A stretch of DNA of 64,000 nucleotides, taken from contig CAMYII010000096.1 of NCBI GenBank assembly GCA_947258385.1, positions 1-64,000 on the forward strand. The letters run 5' to 3'. The translations under genes were made by a program, and so were the position numbers. Below the pieces are notes generated by a model. It had not been told where the DNA came from and made no database searches. It worked only from the letters and a program-made list of their open reading frames with translations. This document shows, in pieces, positions 34,953 through 45,229 of this stretch. Positions within the stretch are counted from its first letter, which is position 1. The number at the start of each line of letters is the position of its first letter. Source of the stretch: Acidiferrobacterales bacterium. Lineage in GTDB: Bacteria > Pseudomonadota > Gammaproteobacteria > Acidiferrobacterales > SZUA-150.

Positions 34953-35807
34953 TCATTCGCGGACCAGTTTCCGGCCCTTGAAGCGAATCGTATCGCCGGG
35001 CGCCATCGGTATGTGACGCATCCGCGTCCTTTTCAGACCCGCAACAAATTCCTCGGGATCCTGGGTGAGCACCGGAAAGGTGCCGTAATGATGGGGTATG
35101 ACGTATTTGGCTTTCACGGCGGCCGCTGCCCTCACTGCCATTTCCGGCTCCATACCGAAATGGCCGCCGATATTGATCAGCGCCAGATCCGGCGCATGCT
35201 GCTCGGCGATCACTTCCATATCCTTGAAATAGGCGGTGTCACCGGTATGGTAAATGGCAGGGCCGTCTTTGATCTTCACGACGATCCCCGTCGGATTGCC
35301 GCCATAGACCATATCAGGCTCATTCTCGCCGGCGCGTGGATTGGTAATGCCGCTTGAGTGCACCGCAGGCGTCAGCGAAACGCTCACCTCACCGCCGGCG
35401 ATCTGGATCTCGCCACCGATGTTCATCAGCGTGTCGAACCCCATCTGGGTTCTGGGATAACCTAGAAGCTTGGCCATATTCGTCCCGAGCTCGAAACTGG
35501 CGATGAGGCGGGCACCGGTTTTTGTGGCCAGTGCAGCCGAATCACCTATATGATCAAAATGACCGTGTGTTACAAGGATATAGTCCAGCTTTTTTATCGC
35601 CTCCAGTGGGTCCTCGCCTTCCACCGTGCGCGGATTCATCGGGTTCTTCAGCCAGGGATCAATCATCAGCACCGCACCACCCGGAGTGAGGATCTCGAAT
35701 GTCGCATGCCCATGCCAGGTAATGGTGGTTTCAGCGGCCCAGGCGCTGTTCCCAATGAGCAAGATGGATAACAATCCTGCCATGAACCAGCCTAGTCTTA
35801 TCTCCAT
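34953..35807 (-). CDS. Exported UPF0173-like metallo-beta-lactamase-fold hydrolase
   Basis: A 284-residue protein with a signal peptide (residues 1-25, FMAGLLSILLIGNSAWAA). The MBL fold follows: TITWHGHATFEILTPGG, LMIDPWLKNPMNP, the metal site LVTHGHFDHIGD (HxHxDH), LTPAVHSSGI, IYHTGDTAYFKDM and YVIPHHYGTFPVL. The order and spacing match UPF0173, most members of which are cytoplasmic and unexported. Substrate is unknown. It converges with dsbG, 100 bases away. Confidence 0.9.
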   Translation of the reverse strand: MEIRLGWFMAGLLSILLIGNSAWAAETTITWHGHATFEILTPGGAVLMIDPWLKNPMNPRTVEGEDPLEAIKKLDYILVTHGHFDHIGDSAALATKTGARLIASFELGTNMAKLLGYPRTQMGFDTLMNIGGEIQIAGGEVSVSLTPAVHSSGITNPRAGENEPDMVYGGNPTGIVVKIKDGPAIYHTGDTAYFKDMEVIAEQHAPDLALINIGGHFGMEPEMAVRAAAAVKAKYVIPHHYGTFPVLTQDPEEFVAGLKRTRMRHIPMAPGDTIRFKGRKLVRE

Positions 35808-35968
35808 TTTGCCAGCTCCCGAAGTGCCCTGTTAGTACATCAATTGTAATAAAGCGCGACAACCTCATCCTCAACGACGCAACGCAAATGAAAATGCCCG
35901 GGCGTCATACCGCAGCCCGAGTCATATGAGGCCGGCTTGCTTGAGGGTCGCAAATTACAAACGCATCG

Positions 35969-36640
35969 TTATTGTGATAATAACTTGATGACCGCCTCTG
36001 CGGAACTACCGCTCGACTGCGGGTTCTGTCCGGTCACCAACTTGCCATCCACGACCACGTGGTCACGCCAAATGGGACGAGGCTCTACGTAGGCTCCCAA
36101 TTCGCGCAGCTTCGATTCAAGCAAGAAGGGCATCAACTTATCCAGCTCCACCGCCGCCTCTTCCTCATTGGTAAATGCTGTCACCCTGCGGCCTTTGACC
36201 ACCGGCGTGCCGTCGGCAAAGGTTGCGCCCACCAGCGCCGCGGGGCCGTGACAAACCGAGGCGATGACTTTCCCCGCGTCGGCAAAACGCCCGACCAGCC
36301 GGGCCACGTCAGGGTTATTGGCCATGTCATACATCGTCCCGTGCCCGCCGGGGAAAAACACCGCATCGAATGTGGATACATTCATCTCCCGCAAAGGCAG
36401 GGTATACCCCAGGACCTCAAGGGCCGCCTTGTTCTTTGCGGCATCCTTGTCCTCGGGCATGCTGCGCGGATCGACGGGCGCTGCGCCGCCCCTGGGGCTG
36501 GCGACCGTCACCTCATAGCCTTGCTCGCAAAAACGCTGATATGGAATCGCGAATTCCTCAAACCATACACCCGTGGCGTGCTCGTCATCGATACGGTCGT
36601 GACTTGTGACGACCATCAATAGTGCTTTTGTGTCTGCCAT
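35969..36640 (-). CDS. DJ-1/PfpI-family protein (glyoxalase III/chaperone-like)
   Basis: A 223-residue protein from ATG 36640. Core motifs are LMVVTSHDRIDDEHATGVWFEE, EVTVASPRGGAAPVDPRS, AVFFPGGHGTMYDMANNPD and the nucleophile elbow VIASVCHGPAALVGA (Cys-His), then RRVTAFTNEEE. This matches the type 1 glutamine amidotransferase-like family that includes Hsp31-type glyoxalases and chaperones. The Cys-His pair and the Glu in VWFEEF fit a glyoxalase III-like site. The in-frame extension to 36736 has no family match. Confidence 0.88.
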   Translation of the reverse strand: MADTKALLMVVTSHDRIDDEHATGVWFEEFAIPYQRFCEQGYEVTVASPRGGAAPVDPRSMPEDKDAAKNKAALEVLGYTLPLREMNVSTFDAVFFPGGHGTMYDMANNPDVARLVGRFADAGKVIASVCHGPAALVGATFADGTPVVKGRRVTAFTNEEEAAVELDKLMPFLLESKLRELGAYVEPRPIWRDHVVVDGKLVTGQNPQSSGSSAEAVIKLLSQ

Positions 36641-37149
36641 AGTCCCTGCTCTGACCTCCTTTGATAAATACGAAGAGCCTTCTGTCGCACTATCCCATAA
36701 TAGTAAATTTAACGCGCCTACGGGATACGAATCCAACAGTTCCTTTGCCGTTCCTTGGGTCTTTTTGCAAGAGACCCAATACCACTGAACAACACCCGAG
36801 GGCGTCGGCGTCCAAAAGCACGCAAATACAACCTTCGGCCCAAGAGGCTATCAACGGCATCCACCCACAATTGTACGCGTTAATAGTCGGCCCTCAACAA
36901 CACTCAGAGGCCTCTAGCCCCCTACATTCGGCGAAAAATTGTCGGCGACCGGCCTGTCTTGTCAAACCGCCTAAAAATAATGTACCTGGCCCACCTGGGC
37001 CGCCGCCTTACCGGTAACCGGGCCCCTGACCCCTCACTCGACTGTCACCGAAGATTATCCTGTCAGAATTGTGATTTCCCTTGGTCCGGTTTTTGTTACA
37101 CTGAGACCCCGTTGCACAAGCAATAATACCGAAACCACAGGAGGAAACG
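36641..37149. other. Intergenic region with a hairpin and the dodecin 5' region
   Basis: About 510 bases. A palindrome at 36755-36779 (TTGGGTCT / AGACCCAA, nine-base loop) lies in an otherwise quiet stretch. The segment 37060-37140 just before dodecin is A/T-richer and likely promoter-bearing, but I could not fix -35/-10 boxes. No gene seen. Confidence 0.4.
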
Positions 37150-37359
37150 ATGAGTAACCATGTCTACAAGATCGTTGAGCTGGTAGGTTCATCTACCAAA
37201 GGTACCGATGACGCCATCCAGCAGGCTGTCGCGAGGGCATCAAAAACGCTGTCGAACCTGGATTGGTTCGAGGTCGTTGAGACCCGCGGCCATTTGCTTG
37301 AAGGCAAGGTCGCTCATTACCAGGTCAAGATCAAAGTCGGTTTTCGATTAAAGGATTAA
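37150..37359 (+). CDS. Dodecin (flavin-binding)
   Basis: A 69-residue dodecin from ATG 37150, with a strong AGGAGG site upstream. [42 protein letters not shown] with the conserved flavin-stacking Trp, [12 protein letters not shown] and the final KD match the family. Dodecins form 12-mers that store flavins or protect against flavin photochemistry. The DUF2007 protein follows within 20 bases, so they may be co-transcribed. Confidence 0.95.
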   Translation: MSNHVYKIVELVGSSTKGTDDAIQQAVARASKTLSNLDWFEVVETRGHLLEGKVAHYQVKIKVGFRLKD

Positions 37360-37372
37360 TAATCGCCCAAGA

Positions 37373-37687
37373 TTGTCCGTGCTGAAGCTGTATAGCGCCG
37401 CAAATCTGCAGGAAGCGTACCTCATGCTGCACCTGTTGGCGGCGGAAGGCATACAGGCGAAGGTGCTGAACGAACACACGCATGGTGCACTGGGAGAGAT
37501 ACCGTTCATTCACGCCTACCCGGAGATCTGGTTACAACGGGAGGATGACCTGCCGCGGGCCCGGGAAGTCGTGGCCGCCTTTGGGCGCGACCCCGGAGTC
37601 TTCGACCCGGTCGCCTGTCCCACTTGCGGCGAGGAGAACCCGGGGAACTTCGAGACCTGCTGGCACTGCGGGCAGACCCTGGCATGA
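37373..37687 (+). CDS. DUF2007 domain protein with C-terminal zinc ribbon
   Basis: A 104-residue protein from TTG 37373 (GTG 37379 is an alternative start). DUF2007 fills residues ~4-68: LKLYSAANLQEAYLMLHLLA, IQAKVLNEHTHGAL, IPFIHAYPEIWLQREDDLPR. The C-terminus holds CPTCGEENPGNFETCWHCG, a four-cysteine zinc ribbon. The family is thought to be a regulatory or signal-binding domain, but the function is unsettled. Confidence 0.88.
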   Translation: MSVLKLYSAANLQEAYLMLHLLAAEGIQAKVLNEHTHGALGEIPFIHAYPEIWLQREDDLPRAREVVAAFGRDPGVFDPVACPTCGEENPGNFETCWHCGQTLA

Positions 37688-37767
37688 CGGTGTGAAACCG
37701 CTGATACCGGCTAGGTGGTGTTCTTTTTTGCTTCTACATCGGACTACGCTTCCGGTTCGGCTTTTTG

Positions 37768-40700
37768 TCAGCGCGGATCAGCCCGATAAAAGCCTCTCTT
37801 GCTGATCAGTGAGTCTATGGTGTCGATAAGATCCTGGTTGGAGGTGCATGATTTGACTAATGCGCTGTTGACATAGCGCACGGCGTCTTTATCCATTTCT
37901 TGCGCCGAGAAAACCAGTACCGGTAAAGGCGGAACGATTCGGTTAATATCCGGCAGCAGCTCTAATCCGGCACCGTCGGGCAGGGCGACATCAAGAATGA
38001 CCAGATCGAAGCTGTCCCGGGCGAGCAGTCTCCTCGCCTCGTTCAGGGTACGGGCATGGGTAATGTGCGCCACCGGTTCCAAAAGCGCCACGACTACCTT
38101 CACTACGTCGGCATCATCCTCGACGTGCAAAATTTGCGGCGTAACCACATCGTTTTCAGATGCACCCAGCTCCACGGCCTCGAGCAAACGTTGCTGGTCG
38201 ATCGGTTTACTGAGCCAATCAATAATGCCGATGGCACCGCCATTGAGCGCCTGGCGGTTCTGCTCGGCCTTTGCGGATACGACAACGACGGGAAGATGCC
38301 GGGTCTGCTTCTTCTCCCTTAACTCGCGGATTAAGGAAATCCCGTCCTGGTCCGGCAACATTATATCGACGGTCATCGCGGCATACTGGTTCCTGGAAAG
38401 CAGTTCCTTGGCCTGTTCAGCGCTGTAGGCGATATCGGGGAAAAAACCGTCCTGTTCCAGCATCATTCCAAGCAAGTTGGCCACATCCGGATCATCCTCG
38501 CACACAAGCACACGCGAACTTCTGCCAAGCCCGGCAACCGCACGTTCTGTCGCGACAAGCTCTATCTGCCATTCCGGCAGATCGAAATAAAAGCAGGTCC
38601 GGGCGCCAGGCACGGTTTCGAAAGCGATCCGGCCGCCGTGTTTCTCCACAATCGCCTTGCTTATCGAAAGACCCAACCCCGTTCCACCTCGCTGGCGGCT
38701 GTCGGAGGAATCAGCCTGGGCGAATTTTTCAAAGATCCTGTCGCGAAACTCCTGCGGTATCCCCGGACCTTGATCGCTAACCGATACCCTGATGTTTCCG
38801 TTGGCCCGGATCACCGCTACCTCTACAGTGCCGCCTTCGGGTGAGAATTTGGCGGCATTGGACAACAGGTTGGTGAGCACCTGGGTGATACGATCAGCAT
38901 CAACAGCCACCTGCGCATCCGACAGGTGCTCGCGCAACTCCAACCGGACGCCGAGCTGCTCGCCGTAGGCCTGATTTGCGGCGATCGCCTGTTCTACCAG
39001 TGGCATCAACACGTGCGGCTGGATATCGAACTGCATCCTGCCTGACTCTATCTTCTCGACATCCAGCATATCATTGATAAGGCGCACCAGACGGTCACTG
39101 TTGTCCTCAGCGATGCGCAGTAACGAGCTGACTTTTTCCGGTACCTCGCCGGCGGCGCCGCCTATAATAAGGCCGATTGAGCCGCGGATAGACGTCAATG
39201 GTGTGCGCAGTTCATGACTGACGGTGGAGATGAATTCATTCTTCAACCGATCGACCTTTTTGCGCTCCGTAATATCGCGGACGACACCGGTGAACATACG
39301 CCTGTCGCCAAGCCACATCTCGCTGACGGCGAGCTCCATTGGAAACCTGGATCCATCCTTGCGTTGGGCCTCGGCCTCTCGGCCTATGCCGATGATTTTC
39401 GCTTCCCCGGTCCGCTTGTAGTTCTCGATGTATTCATCATGCCGGCTTCGATGAGGCTCTGGCGTAAGAAGGCTGACATTCTTGCCTATCAGCTCATCTG
39501 CGCTGTAACCAAAGATCTTTTCCGCCGCCGGATTGAAGGACTCGATTACACCACTGTCATCGATCGTGATAATGCCATCAATAATATTATCCAGGACCGC
39601 CCGCATGCGGGTTCCGCTCTGGCTTAGCTTGGCCTGCGCCTGCTCGCGCTGCTCCGCCAATCTGTAAGCCTCGAAAAGATGGGCGCCCGTTGAGATCAGT
39701 GGCTGTAGTTTCTCAAGCAAATCCTGATCATACCCGCCCGGCCGGTTGGCAAGACCCACAACTCCAACCAGTCTCTCTGCCCTGTAGAGGGGCGCCCCAA
39801 GGAATGCTGACAGGTGCGGATATACCTCCCGCAGGCTGCCATCGCATGGATCATTGGCCGGATCGTTATAGATTACCGGCATTCCTGCGCTCATGACTGC
39901 ATTGAACAAGGGGTTAGGATCATACATCTCCATATCGCCTTGGGCGCGCTGATCGTGAGACTCGTGCGTCACCTCCTTCGGCGCGGACGTGGCCGTTGCA
40001 CGAACCTTAAAATAATGCTGTCCCTGTCCGGTATATAGAACCTCACCGATAGACCCCTTCTCGCTGCCCGTCAGAGCAAGGAAGTCGTACAACAGATCAT
40101 GAAATAAGGTCTGCGGGTCGGTCTCGGTAATATATTGCGATTGAGCGCGGCTTATCGCCGACAGCAACCGGTGGCTTTGCTGCAATTGGTCGGCTTGCCG
40201 GGCCAGCATATTGCTCTGCACGAGGATATTGCGATCCGACCGGCGCAGCTGCCAGGCCGCCACCAGACCGACAATTGCCAATACCAGCAATGAAAGCAGA
40301 GCCTGCTGATAGGCTGGGGTCTGCACCAGGCGGTGCGCGGGCTGTCTGGGTAGCGCGGCCAACTCCCAGAGCGTTCCTGACACCGGTGTTTTATAGACGA
40401 TTGCCCGCCGCTCTTCAGCTTTGAGAAAAAGCTCACGCTCCAGTGTGTCGCGGGCTCCTGTCTCGGTCAATTCGATCAGCCCATCCCTGTCTGATCTGAG
40501 CAGCAACAACTGGTATTGCGGCAACTGATTGGTAGCAAGACGGCGTGCGAGCCCCTTGGCAAGGAAACTCACGAAAAAGATGCCCTGACCGGCGTCCGCC
40601 AACGGAACCCGCACCATGATGTCGAAGTGATACCCGAGTGGATTGGGGTGTACGAATATTCCTGGAGCTTGCCGCTCGATCGCGAAACGGCGAATGTCGT

Positions 40701-41160
40701 CCTTACAGATCTGCTCGATGAATCCTTCGAAGTCCTCAATGAATGCCTGTCCCTTACCATCGGCGACCGTGACAGCAAAGGCCTCGGGGAATACGTTATG
40801 TACTTCGGTCACTAATTTTTCATATCTCTCGCCACCGTCACCGCTGCGAGCGACCTGTAGGATAAGCCCACGCTGACCCTGAGCGAATAGCATTACCGCC
40901 CGCCGCAATTCGGTTAACTGCAGCTCAATCTCCCGGGCCGCATTATTGATCGCCGTTTGCACCAACAAATGCTCTTGCGCCCTTAGCTCGCGTGCACGCT
41001 GAACCGTATTCCAGACAATAAGCGCCGTGGCAATGAAGAACACGGCGGCCACTAACCAGCGGCTATAAGTCAGCCGCCCGATCAGAGTCAATACACGGTT
41101 ACCGGAATCCACACGCGAATTCGGGGTCTGGCTGCTCTGGGTAGTCTTGTTATTGGCCAT
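37768..41160 (-). CDS. Hybrid sensor histidine kinase (periplasmic sensor, GAF, PAS, HisKA, HATPase, two receivers)
   Basis: A 1130-residue inner-membrane kinase. Transmembrane helices lie at ~34-50 and ~283-302, flanking a periplasmic sensor of CHASE-like appearance. A GAF-like domain (~335-500) and a PAS domain (~517-640, ITIDDSGVIESFNPAAEKIFG) precede HisKA, whose phosphorylated His (about residue 649) is in STVSHELRTPLTSI. The HATPase shows LLSNAAKFSPEGG, VSDQGPGIP and GGTGLGLSIS. Two receivers follow with Asp ~932 (TVDIMLPDQDG) and ~1057 (LDVALPDGAG). No response-regulator gene is adjacent, so output probably goes through a distant partner. Confidence 0.93.
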   Translation of the reverse strand: MANNKTTQSSQTPNSRVDSGNRVLTLIGRLTYSRWLVAAVFFIATALIVWNTVQRARELRAQEHLLVQTAINNAAREIELQLTELRRAVMLFAQGQRGLILQVARSGDGGERYEKLVTEVHNVFPEAFAVTVADGKGQAFIEDFEGFIEQICKDDIRRFAIERQAPGIFVHPNPLGYHFDIMVRVPLADAGQGIFFVSFLAKGLARRLATNQLPQYQLLLLRSDRDGLIELTETGARDTLERELFLKAEERRAIVYKTPVSGTLWELAALPRQPAHRLVQTPAYQQALLSLLVLAIVGLVAAWQLRRSDRNILVQSNMLARQADQLQQSHRLLSAISRAQSQYITETDPQTLFHDLLYDFLALTGSEKGSIGEVLYTGQGQHYFKVRATATSAPKEVTHESHDQRAQGDMEMYDPNPLFNAVMSAGMPVIYNDPANDPCDGSLREVYPHLSAFLGAPLYRAERLVGVVGLANRPGGYDQDLLEKLQPLISTGAHLFEAYRLAEQREQAQAKLSQSGTRMRAVLDNIIDGIITIDDSGVIESFNPAAEKIFGYSADELIGKNVSLLTPEPHRSRHDEYIENYKRTGEAKIIGIGREAEAQRKDGSRFPMELAVSEMWLGDRRMFTGVVRDITERKKVDRLKNEFISTVSHELRTPLTSIRGSIGLIIGGAAGEVPEKVSSLLRIAEDNSDRLVRLINDMLDVEKIESGRMQFDIQPHVLMPLVEQAIAANQAYGEQLGVRLELREHLSDAQVAVDADRITQVLTNLLSNAAKFSPEGGTVEVAVIRANGNIRVSVSDQGPGIPQEFRDRIFEKFAQADSSDSRQRGGTGLGLSISKAIVEKHGGRIAFETVPGARTCFYFDLPEWQIELVATERAVAGLGRSSRVLVCEDDPDVANLLGMMLEQDGFFPDIAYSAEQAKELLSRNQYAAMTVDIMLPDQDGISLIRELREKKQTRHLPVVVVSAKAEQNRQALNGGAIGIIDWLSKPIDQQRLLEAVELGASENDVVTPQILHVEDDADVVKVVVALLEPVAHITHARTLNEARRLLARDSFDLVILDVALPDGAGLELLPDINRIVPPLPVLVFSAQEMDKDAVRYVNSALVKSCTSNQDLIDTIDSLISKRGFYRADPR

Positions 41161-41906
41161 GCTTTCGTGGTTGATCCAAACGGGCTCTCACCCCGACTCC
41201 CATTGGTTGATACTATTCAGTATAGGTGGAATAGCCGCGGCCCGGTGAATGGTCCGCAAGAGCACGCGGGCTGTGCGCCGGGTCGTGCTTCGGATCGAAC
41301 CTGAGGACGGAACATCGCCGGCAGGCGATCGGCGAATTGGCTGGCTGACTGCGATGGCGGCCCCGCGCGAGCCAGTTCAGCCCCGTTGTAAGATCCGCAA
41401 ACCTGCCTGCAAAGTCGAACGCCCTGCTCTTCTTTCTCCGGCCCAGGGAACCAGGACAGCAGGGATCCGAGCAGATCGCTCTGGTGTGGCGTCGCAGTAT
41501 ACTGAAAAAAACTCCTTCCATGTCCCTTTTGCATCCCTAGCTCCGCAGGTGGTACGTCCGTGTACCGCTACTCTAGTGGCCGAGGCGCAGGTGCTCGCCG
41601 CCTCCCTGCGGCTCGCCCTTTCGGGGCTTACGCACAAATTCCATCCTTAGGTTCACATTCGGTACGTCCATGTACCGTTCCTCGCTCCCGGCGGATTTGC
41701 GCGCGGCTCGCTCCGGGAATCAAACACTGACATATGTGGTTCTCGATGCGGCACGTCCTGTGGCGCCTGCCCTTGCCATCTTTTTGGGCACGGGCGCCTG
41801 CTATATTCACATCGCATTAGCGCCTCATCGCCCACGACTGCTTACGGGGAACTGCCGGGCGCATGGTCGCGGCCATGCCGCGATTGATGCGCGACGCATC
41901 TATCCG
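41161..41906. other. Intergenic region rich in family 2 repeats
   Basis: About 745 bases between the histidine kinase and the end of thiC. Positions 41502-41780 hold the largest family 2 repeat block. The region 41220-41500 is unremarkable. No gene or clear terminator is seen; frames that stay open are fragments of repeat sequence. Confidence 0.5.
41502..41780 (-). repeat. Dispersed repeat, family 2, copy c (long block)
   Basis: Several pieces recur in inverted orientation at 48599-48800: GGTACGTCCATGTACCG, CCCGGCGGATTTG, GCTCGCCGCCTCCCTGCGGC, CCCTTTCGGGGCTT and GATGCGGCACGTCCTGTGGC. GGTACGTCCATGTACC is itself nearly palindromic and occurs twice here with small changes (the other copy is GGTACGTCCGTGTACC, 41551-41566). 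The order differs between copies, so the repeat has rearranged internally. Confidence 0.75.
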
Positions 41907-43838
<1,932 letters not shown>

Positions 43839-43841
43839 TCA

Positions 43842-43979
43842 GGCTTTCCTACGCCGGAATTAACCGGTTCAGGTTCAAAGGGTGTCTCTCAGCCTGGCCA
43901 CTAAATCGACCTAAAACGCCCGCTGGCGCGAGCAGGACAATACCATCGATAAGCTCAGTGGTCAGGCACCCCCAGCTGA
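43842..43979 (-). promoter_or_regulatory. TPP (THI-box) riboswitch upstream of thiC
   Basis: On the minus strand the 5' part reads AGCTGGGGGTGCCTGACCAC and the 3' core reads GGCTGAGAGACACCC, then TTTGAACCTGAACCGGTTAA, then TTCCGGCGTAGGAAAGCC. These match the THI-box helices and conserved bulges (CTGAGA, ACCTGA, GCGTAGGAAA). The P3 arm is enlarged by about 60 bases, with an extra hairpin GCTCGC/GCGGGC. The riboswitch ends 57 bases before the thiC start and likely controls translation or termination. Confidence 0.95.
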
Positions 43980-44134
43980 ATCCACCTGACGCTAATGGAT
44001 TCGCGGCCGGATTGCAACTTTATATATGCCCATAAAACCGCCGGATATCGCTGAAAAATCCACTGCGGTCCGGTGGCGGCCGCCCATCGATCCACGGGCA
44101 GGCTGCTTGCGCTGCCCCGGTAAAGCGCTTACTC

Positions 44135-44160
44135 TTTTGTGTTCATTTTTTGTGTTCATT
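44135..44160 (+). repeat. Perfect tandem duplication of 13 bases upstream of pcm
   Basis: TTTTGTGTTCATT occurs twice in a row at 44135-44147 and 44148-44160, 26 bases before the pcm-like start. It lies within the divergent thiC/pcm promoter region, so unit-number changes could alter promoter spacing. Confidence 0.9.
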
Positions 44161-44185
44161 TTTTTAACGGAATGGTGAAACTGCT

Positions 44186-44848
44186 ATGTCCCCGATCAAC
44201 CTGGAAACCGCCCGCTACAACATGGTCGAACAACAGATCCGGCCCTGGGAGGTGCTCGACCAGCGGGTGCTGGACTTGATCGCCCGCTCACCGCGTGAGG
44301 AGTATGTTCCCGAGCGATACCGTAATCTGGCCTATGCCGATATGAATATTCCCCTCGAGCAGGGACAGGTCATGATGCCGCCTAAGCTAGAGGCGCGTTT
44401 GTTGCAGGCGCTGGAAATCGATCCCAACGACACCATTTTGGAGATCGGCACCGGTAGCGGTTATATGACCTCGCTGCTGGCCTCTCTGGGCAAGCATGTC
44501 TACAGCGTCGAAATCCTGCCGCGGCTCAACGAGGCTGCCGAAAAGCGCCTGAGCGACCACGGGATTATGAATGTCACCCTGGAAGTCGGTGACGGCGCCA
44601 ATGGCTGGGATGCACATCAACCTTACGATGTGATTATCATCACCGGCTCCCTGCCGTTTCTGCCGGAGAGTTTTCCCGAGAGTCTCGCTAATGGGGGACG
44701 CTTGATAGCCATTGTCGGCAAACCACCGGTCATGGAAGTCACCCTCGCTCGCCGCGTCACCGAGCACAGCATTGCCGAAACAACCCTGTTCGAAACGGAT
44801 CTGCCGCCACTGATCAACGCCAGGGAACGTGAGCGGTTCATCTTTTAG
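44186..44848 (+). CDS. Protein-L-isoaspartate O-methyltransferase-like protein (divergent)
   Basis: A 220-residue SAM-dependent methyltransferase. VEQQIRPWEVLDQRVLDLIA at the N-terminus and the SAM-binding TILEIGTGSGYMTSLLASLG, YSVEILPRLNEAAEKRL and VGDGANGWDAHQPYDVIIITG match the Pcm family. However, the canonical PCMT motif GQTISQP is replaced by GQVMMPPKLEARLL, so repair activity on isoaspartate is not assured. It is followed by a rhodanese and tolC, as in other Gammaproteobacteria. The downstream genes are likely in the same operon. Confidence 0.85.
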   Translation: MSPINLETARYNMVEQQIRPWEVLDQRVLDLIARSPREEYVPERYRNLAYADMNIPLEQGQVMMPPKLEARLLQALEIDPNDTILEIGTGSGYMTSLLASLGKHVYSVEILPRLNEAAEKRLSDHGIMNVTLEVGDGANGWDAHQPYDVIIITGSLPFLPESFPESLANGGRLIAIVGKPPVMEVTLARRVTEHSIAETTLFETDLPPLINARERERFIF

Positions 44849-44865
44849 TCATTTGTAGTCATTTG
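44846..44865 (+). repeat. Perfect tandem duplication of 10 bases at the pcm stop codon
   Basis: TAGTCATTTG occurs twice in a row at 44846-44855 and 44856-44865; the first copy contains the pcm TAG stop. Together with the 13-base duplication upstream, pcm is bracketed by short tandem repeats. Confidence 0.9.
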
Positions 44866-44917
44866 AATTCAAACGCAGCTTGTGCACATCGCCACCGCAG
44901 GAAATAGGGTCCGCCAA

Positions 44918-45229
44918 ATGTCCGTCAAGGAACTGCAGGCACACCTGGCTGATCGTGAGAATCAACCCCTGATTCTGGATGTGCGTGAGCCCTGGGAATG
45001 CACCATCTGTTCGCTGCCCGGCGCCAGGCAGATCCCCATGGGGCGGATTCCGAGCAGCCTGCACGAGCTGGACAAAGACAAGGAAATCATCGTGCTTTGT
45101 CATCACGGCGTTCGCAGCTACCAGGTTGCCTACTACTTGCAGCACCAGGGGTTTAATAACCTGCACAACCTCCAGGGGGGCATTGATGCTTGGGCCAGGC
45201 AGATCGACCCGGCGATGCCGAAGTATTAA
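44918..45229 (+). CDS. Rhodanese-like sulfurtransferase
   Basis: A 103-residue single rhodanese domain from ATG 44918 (a GTG at 44882 would add 12 residues). MSVKELQAHLADRENQPLIL, DVREPWECTICSLPGARQIP and the active-site loop VLCHHGVRS with the persulfide-forming Cys are present, followed by LHNLQGGIDAWARQIDPAMP. It is cytoplasmic and may move sulfane sulfur. The tolC start lies inside its 3' end (45186). Confidence 0.93.
   Translation: MSVKELQAHLADRENQPLILDVREPWECTICSLPGARQIPMGRIPSSLHELDKDKEIIVLCHHGVRSYQVAYYLQHQGFNNLHNLQGGIDAWARQIDPAMPKY

Noticed and set aside
41213-41650. Several open frames between the histidine kinase and thiC
   Set aside because: They are made of family 2 repeat and random sequence, Arg/Cys-rich and without a family pattern.
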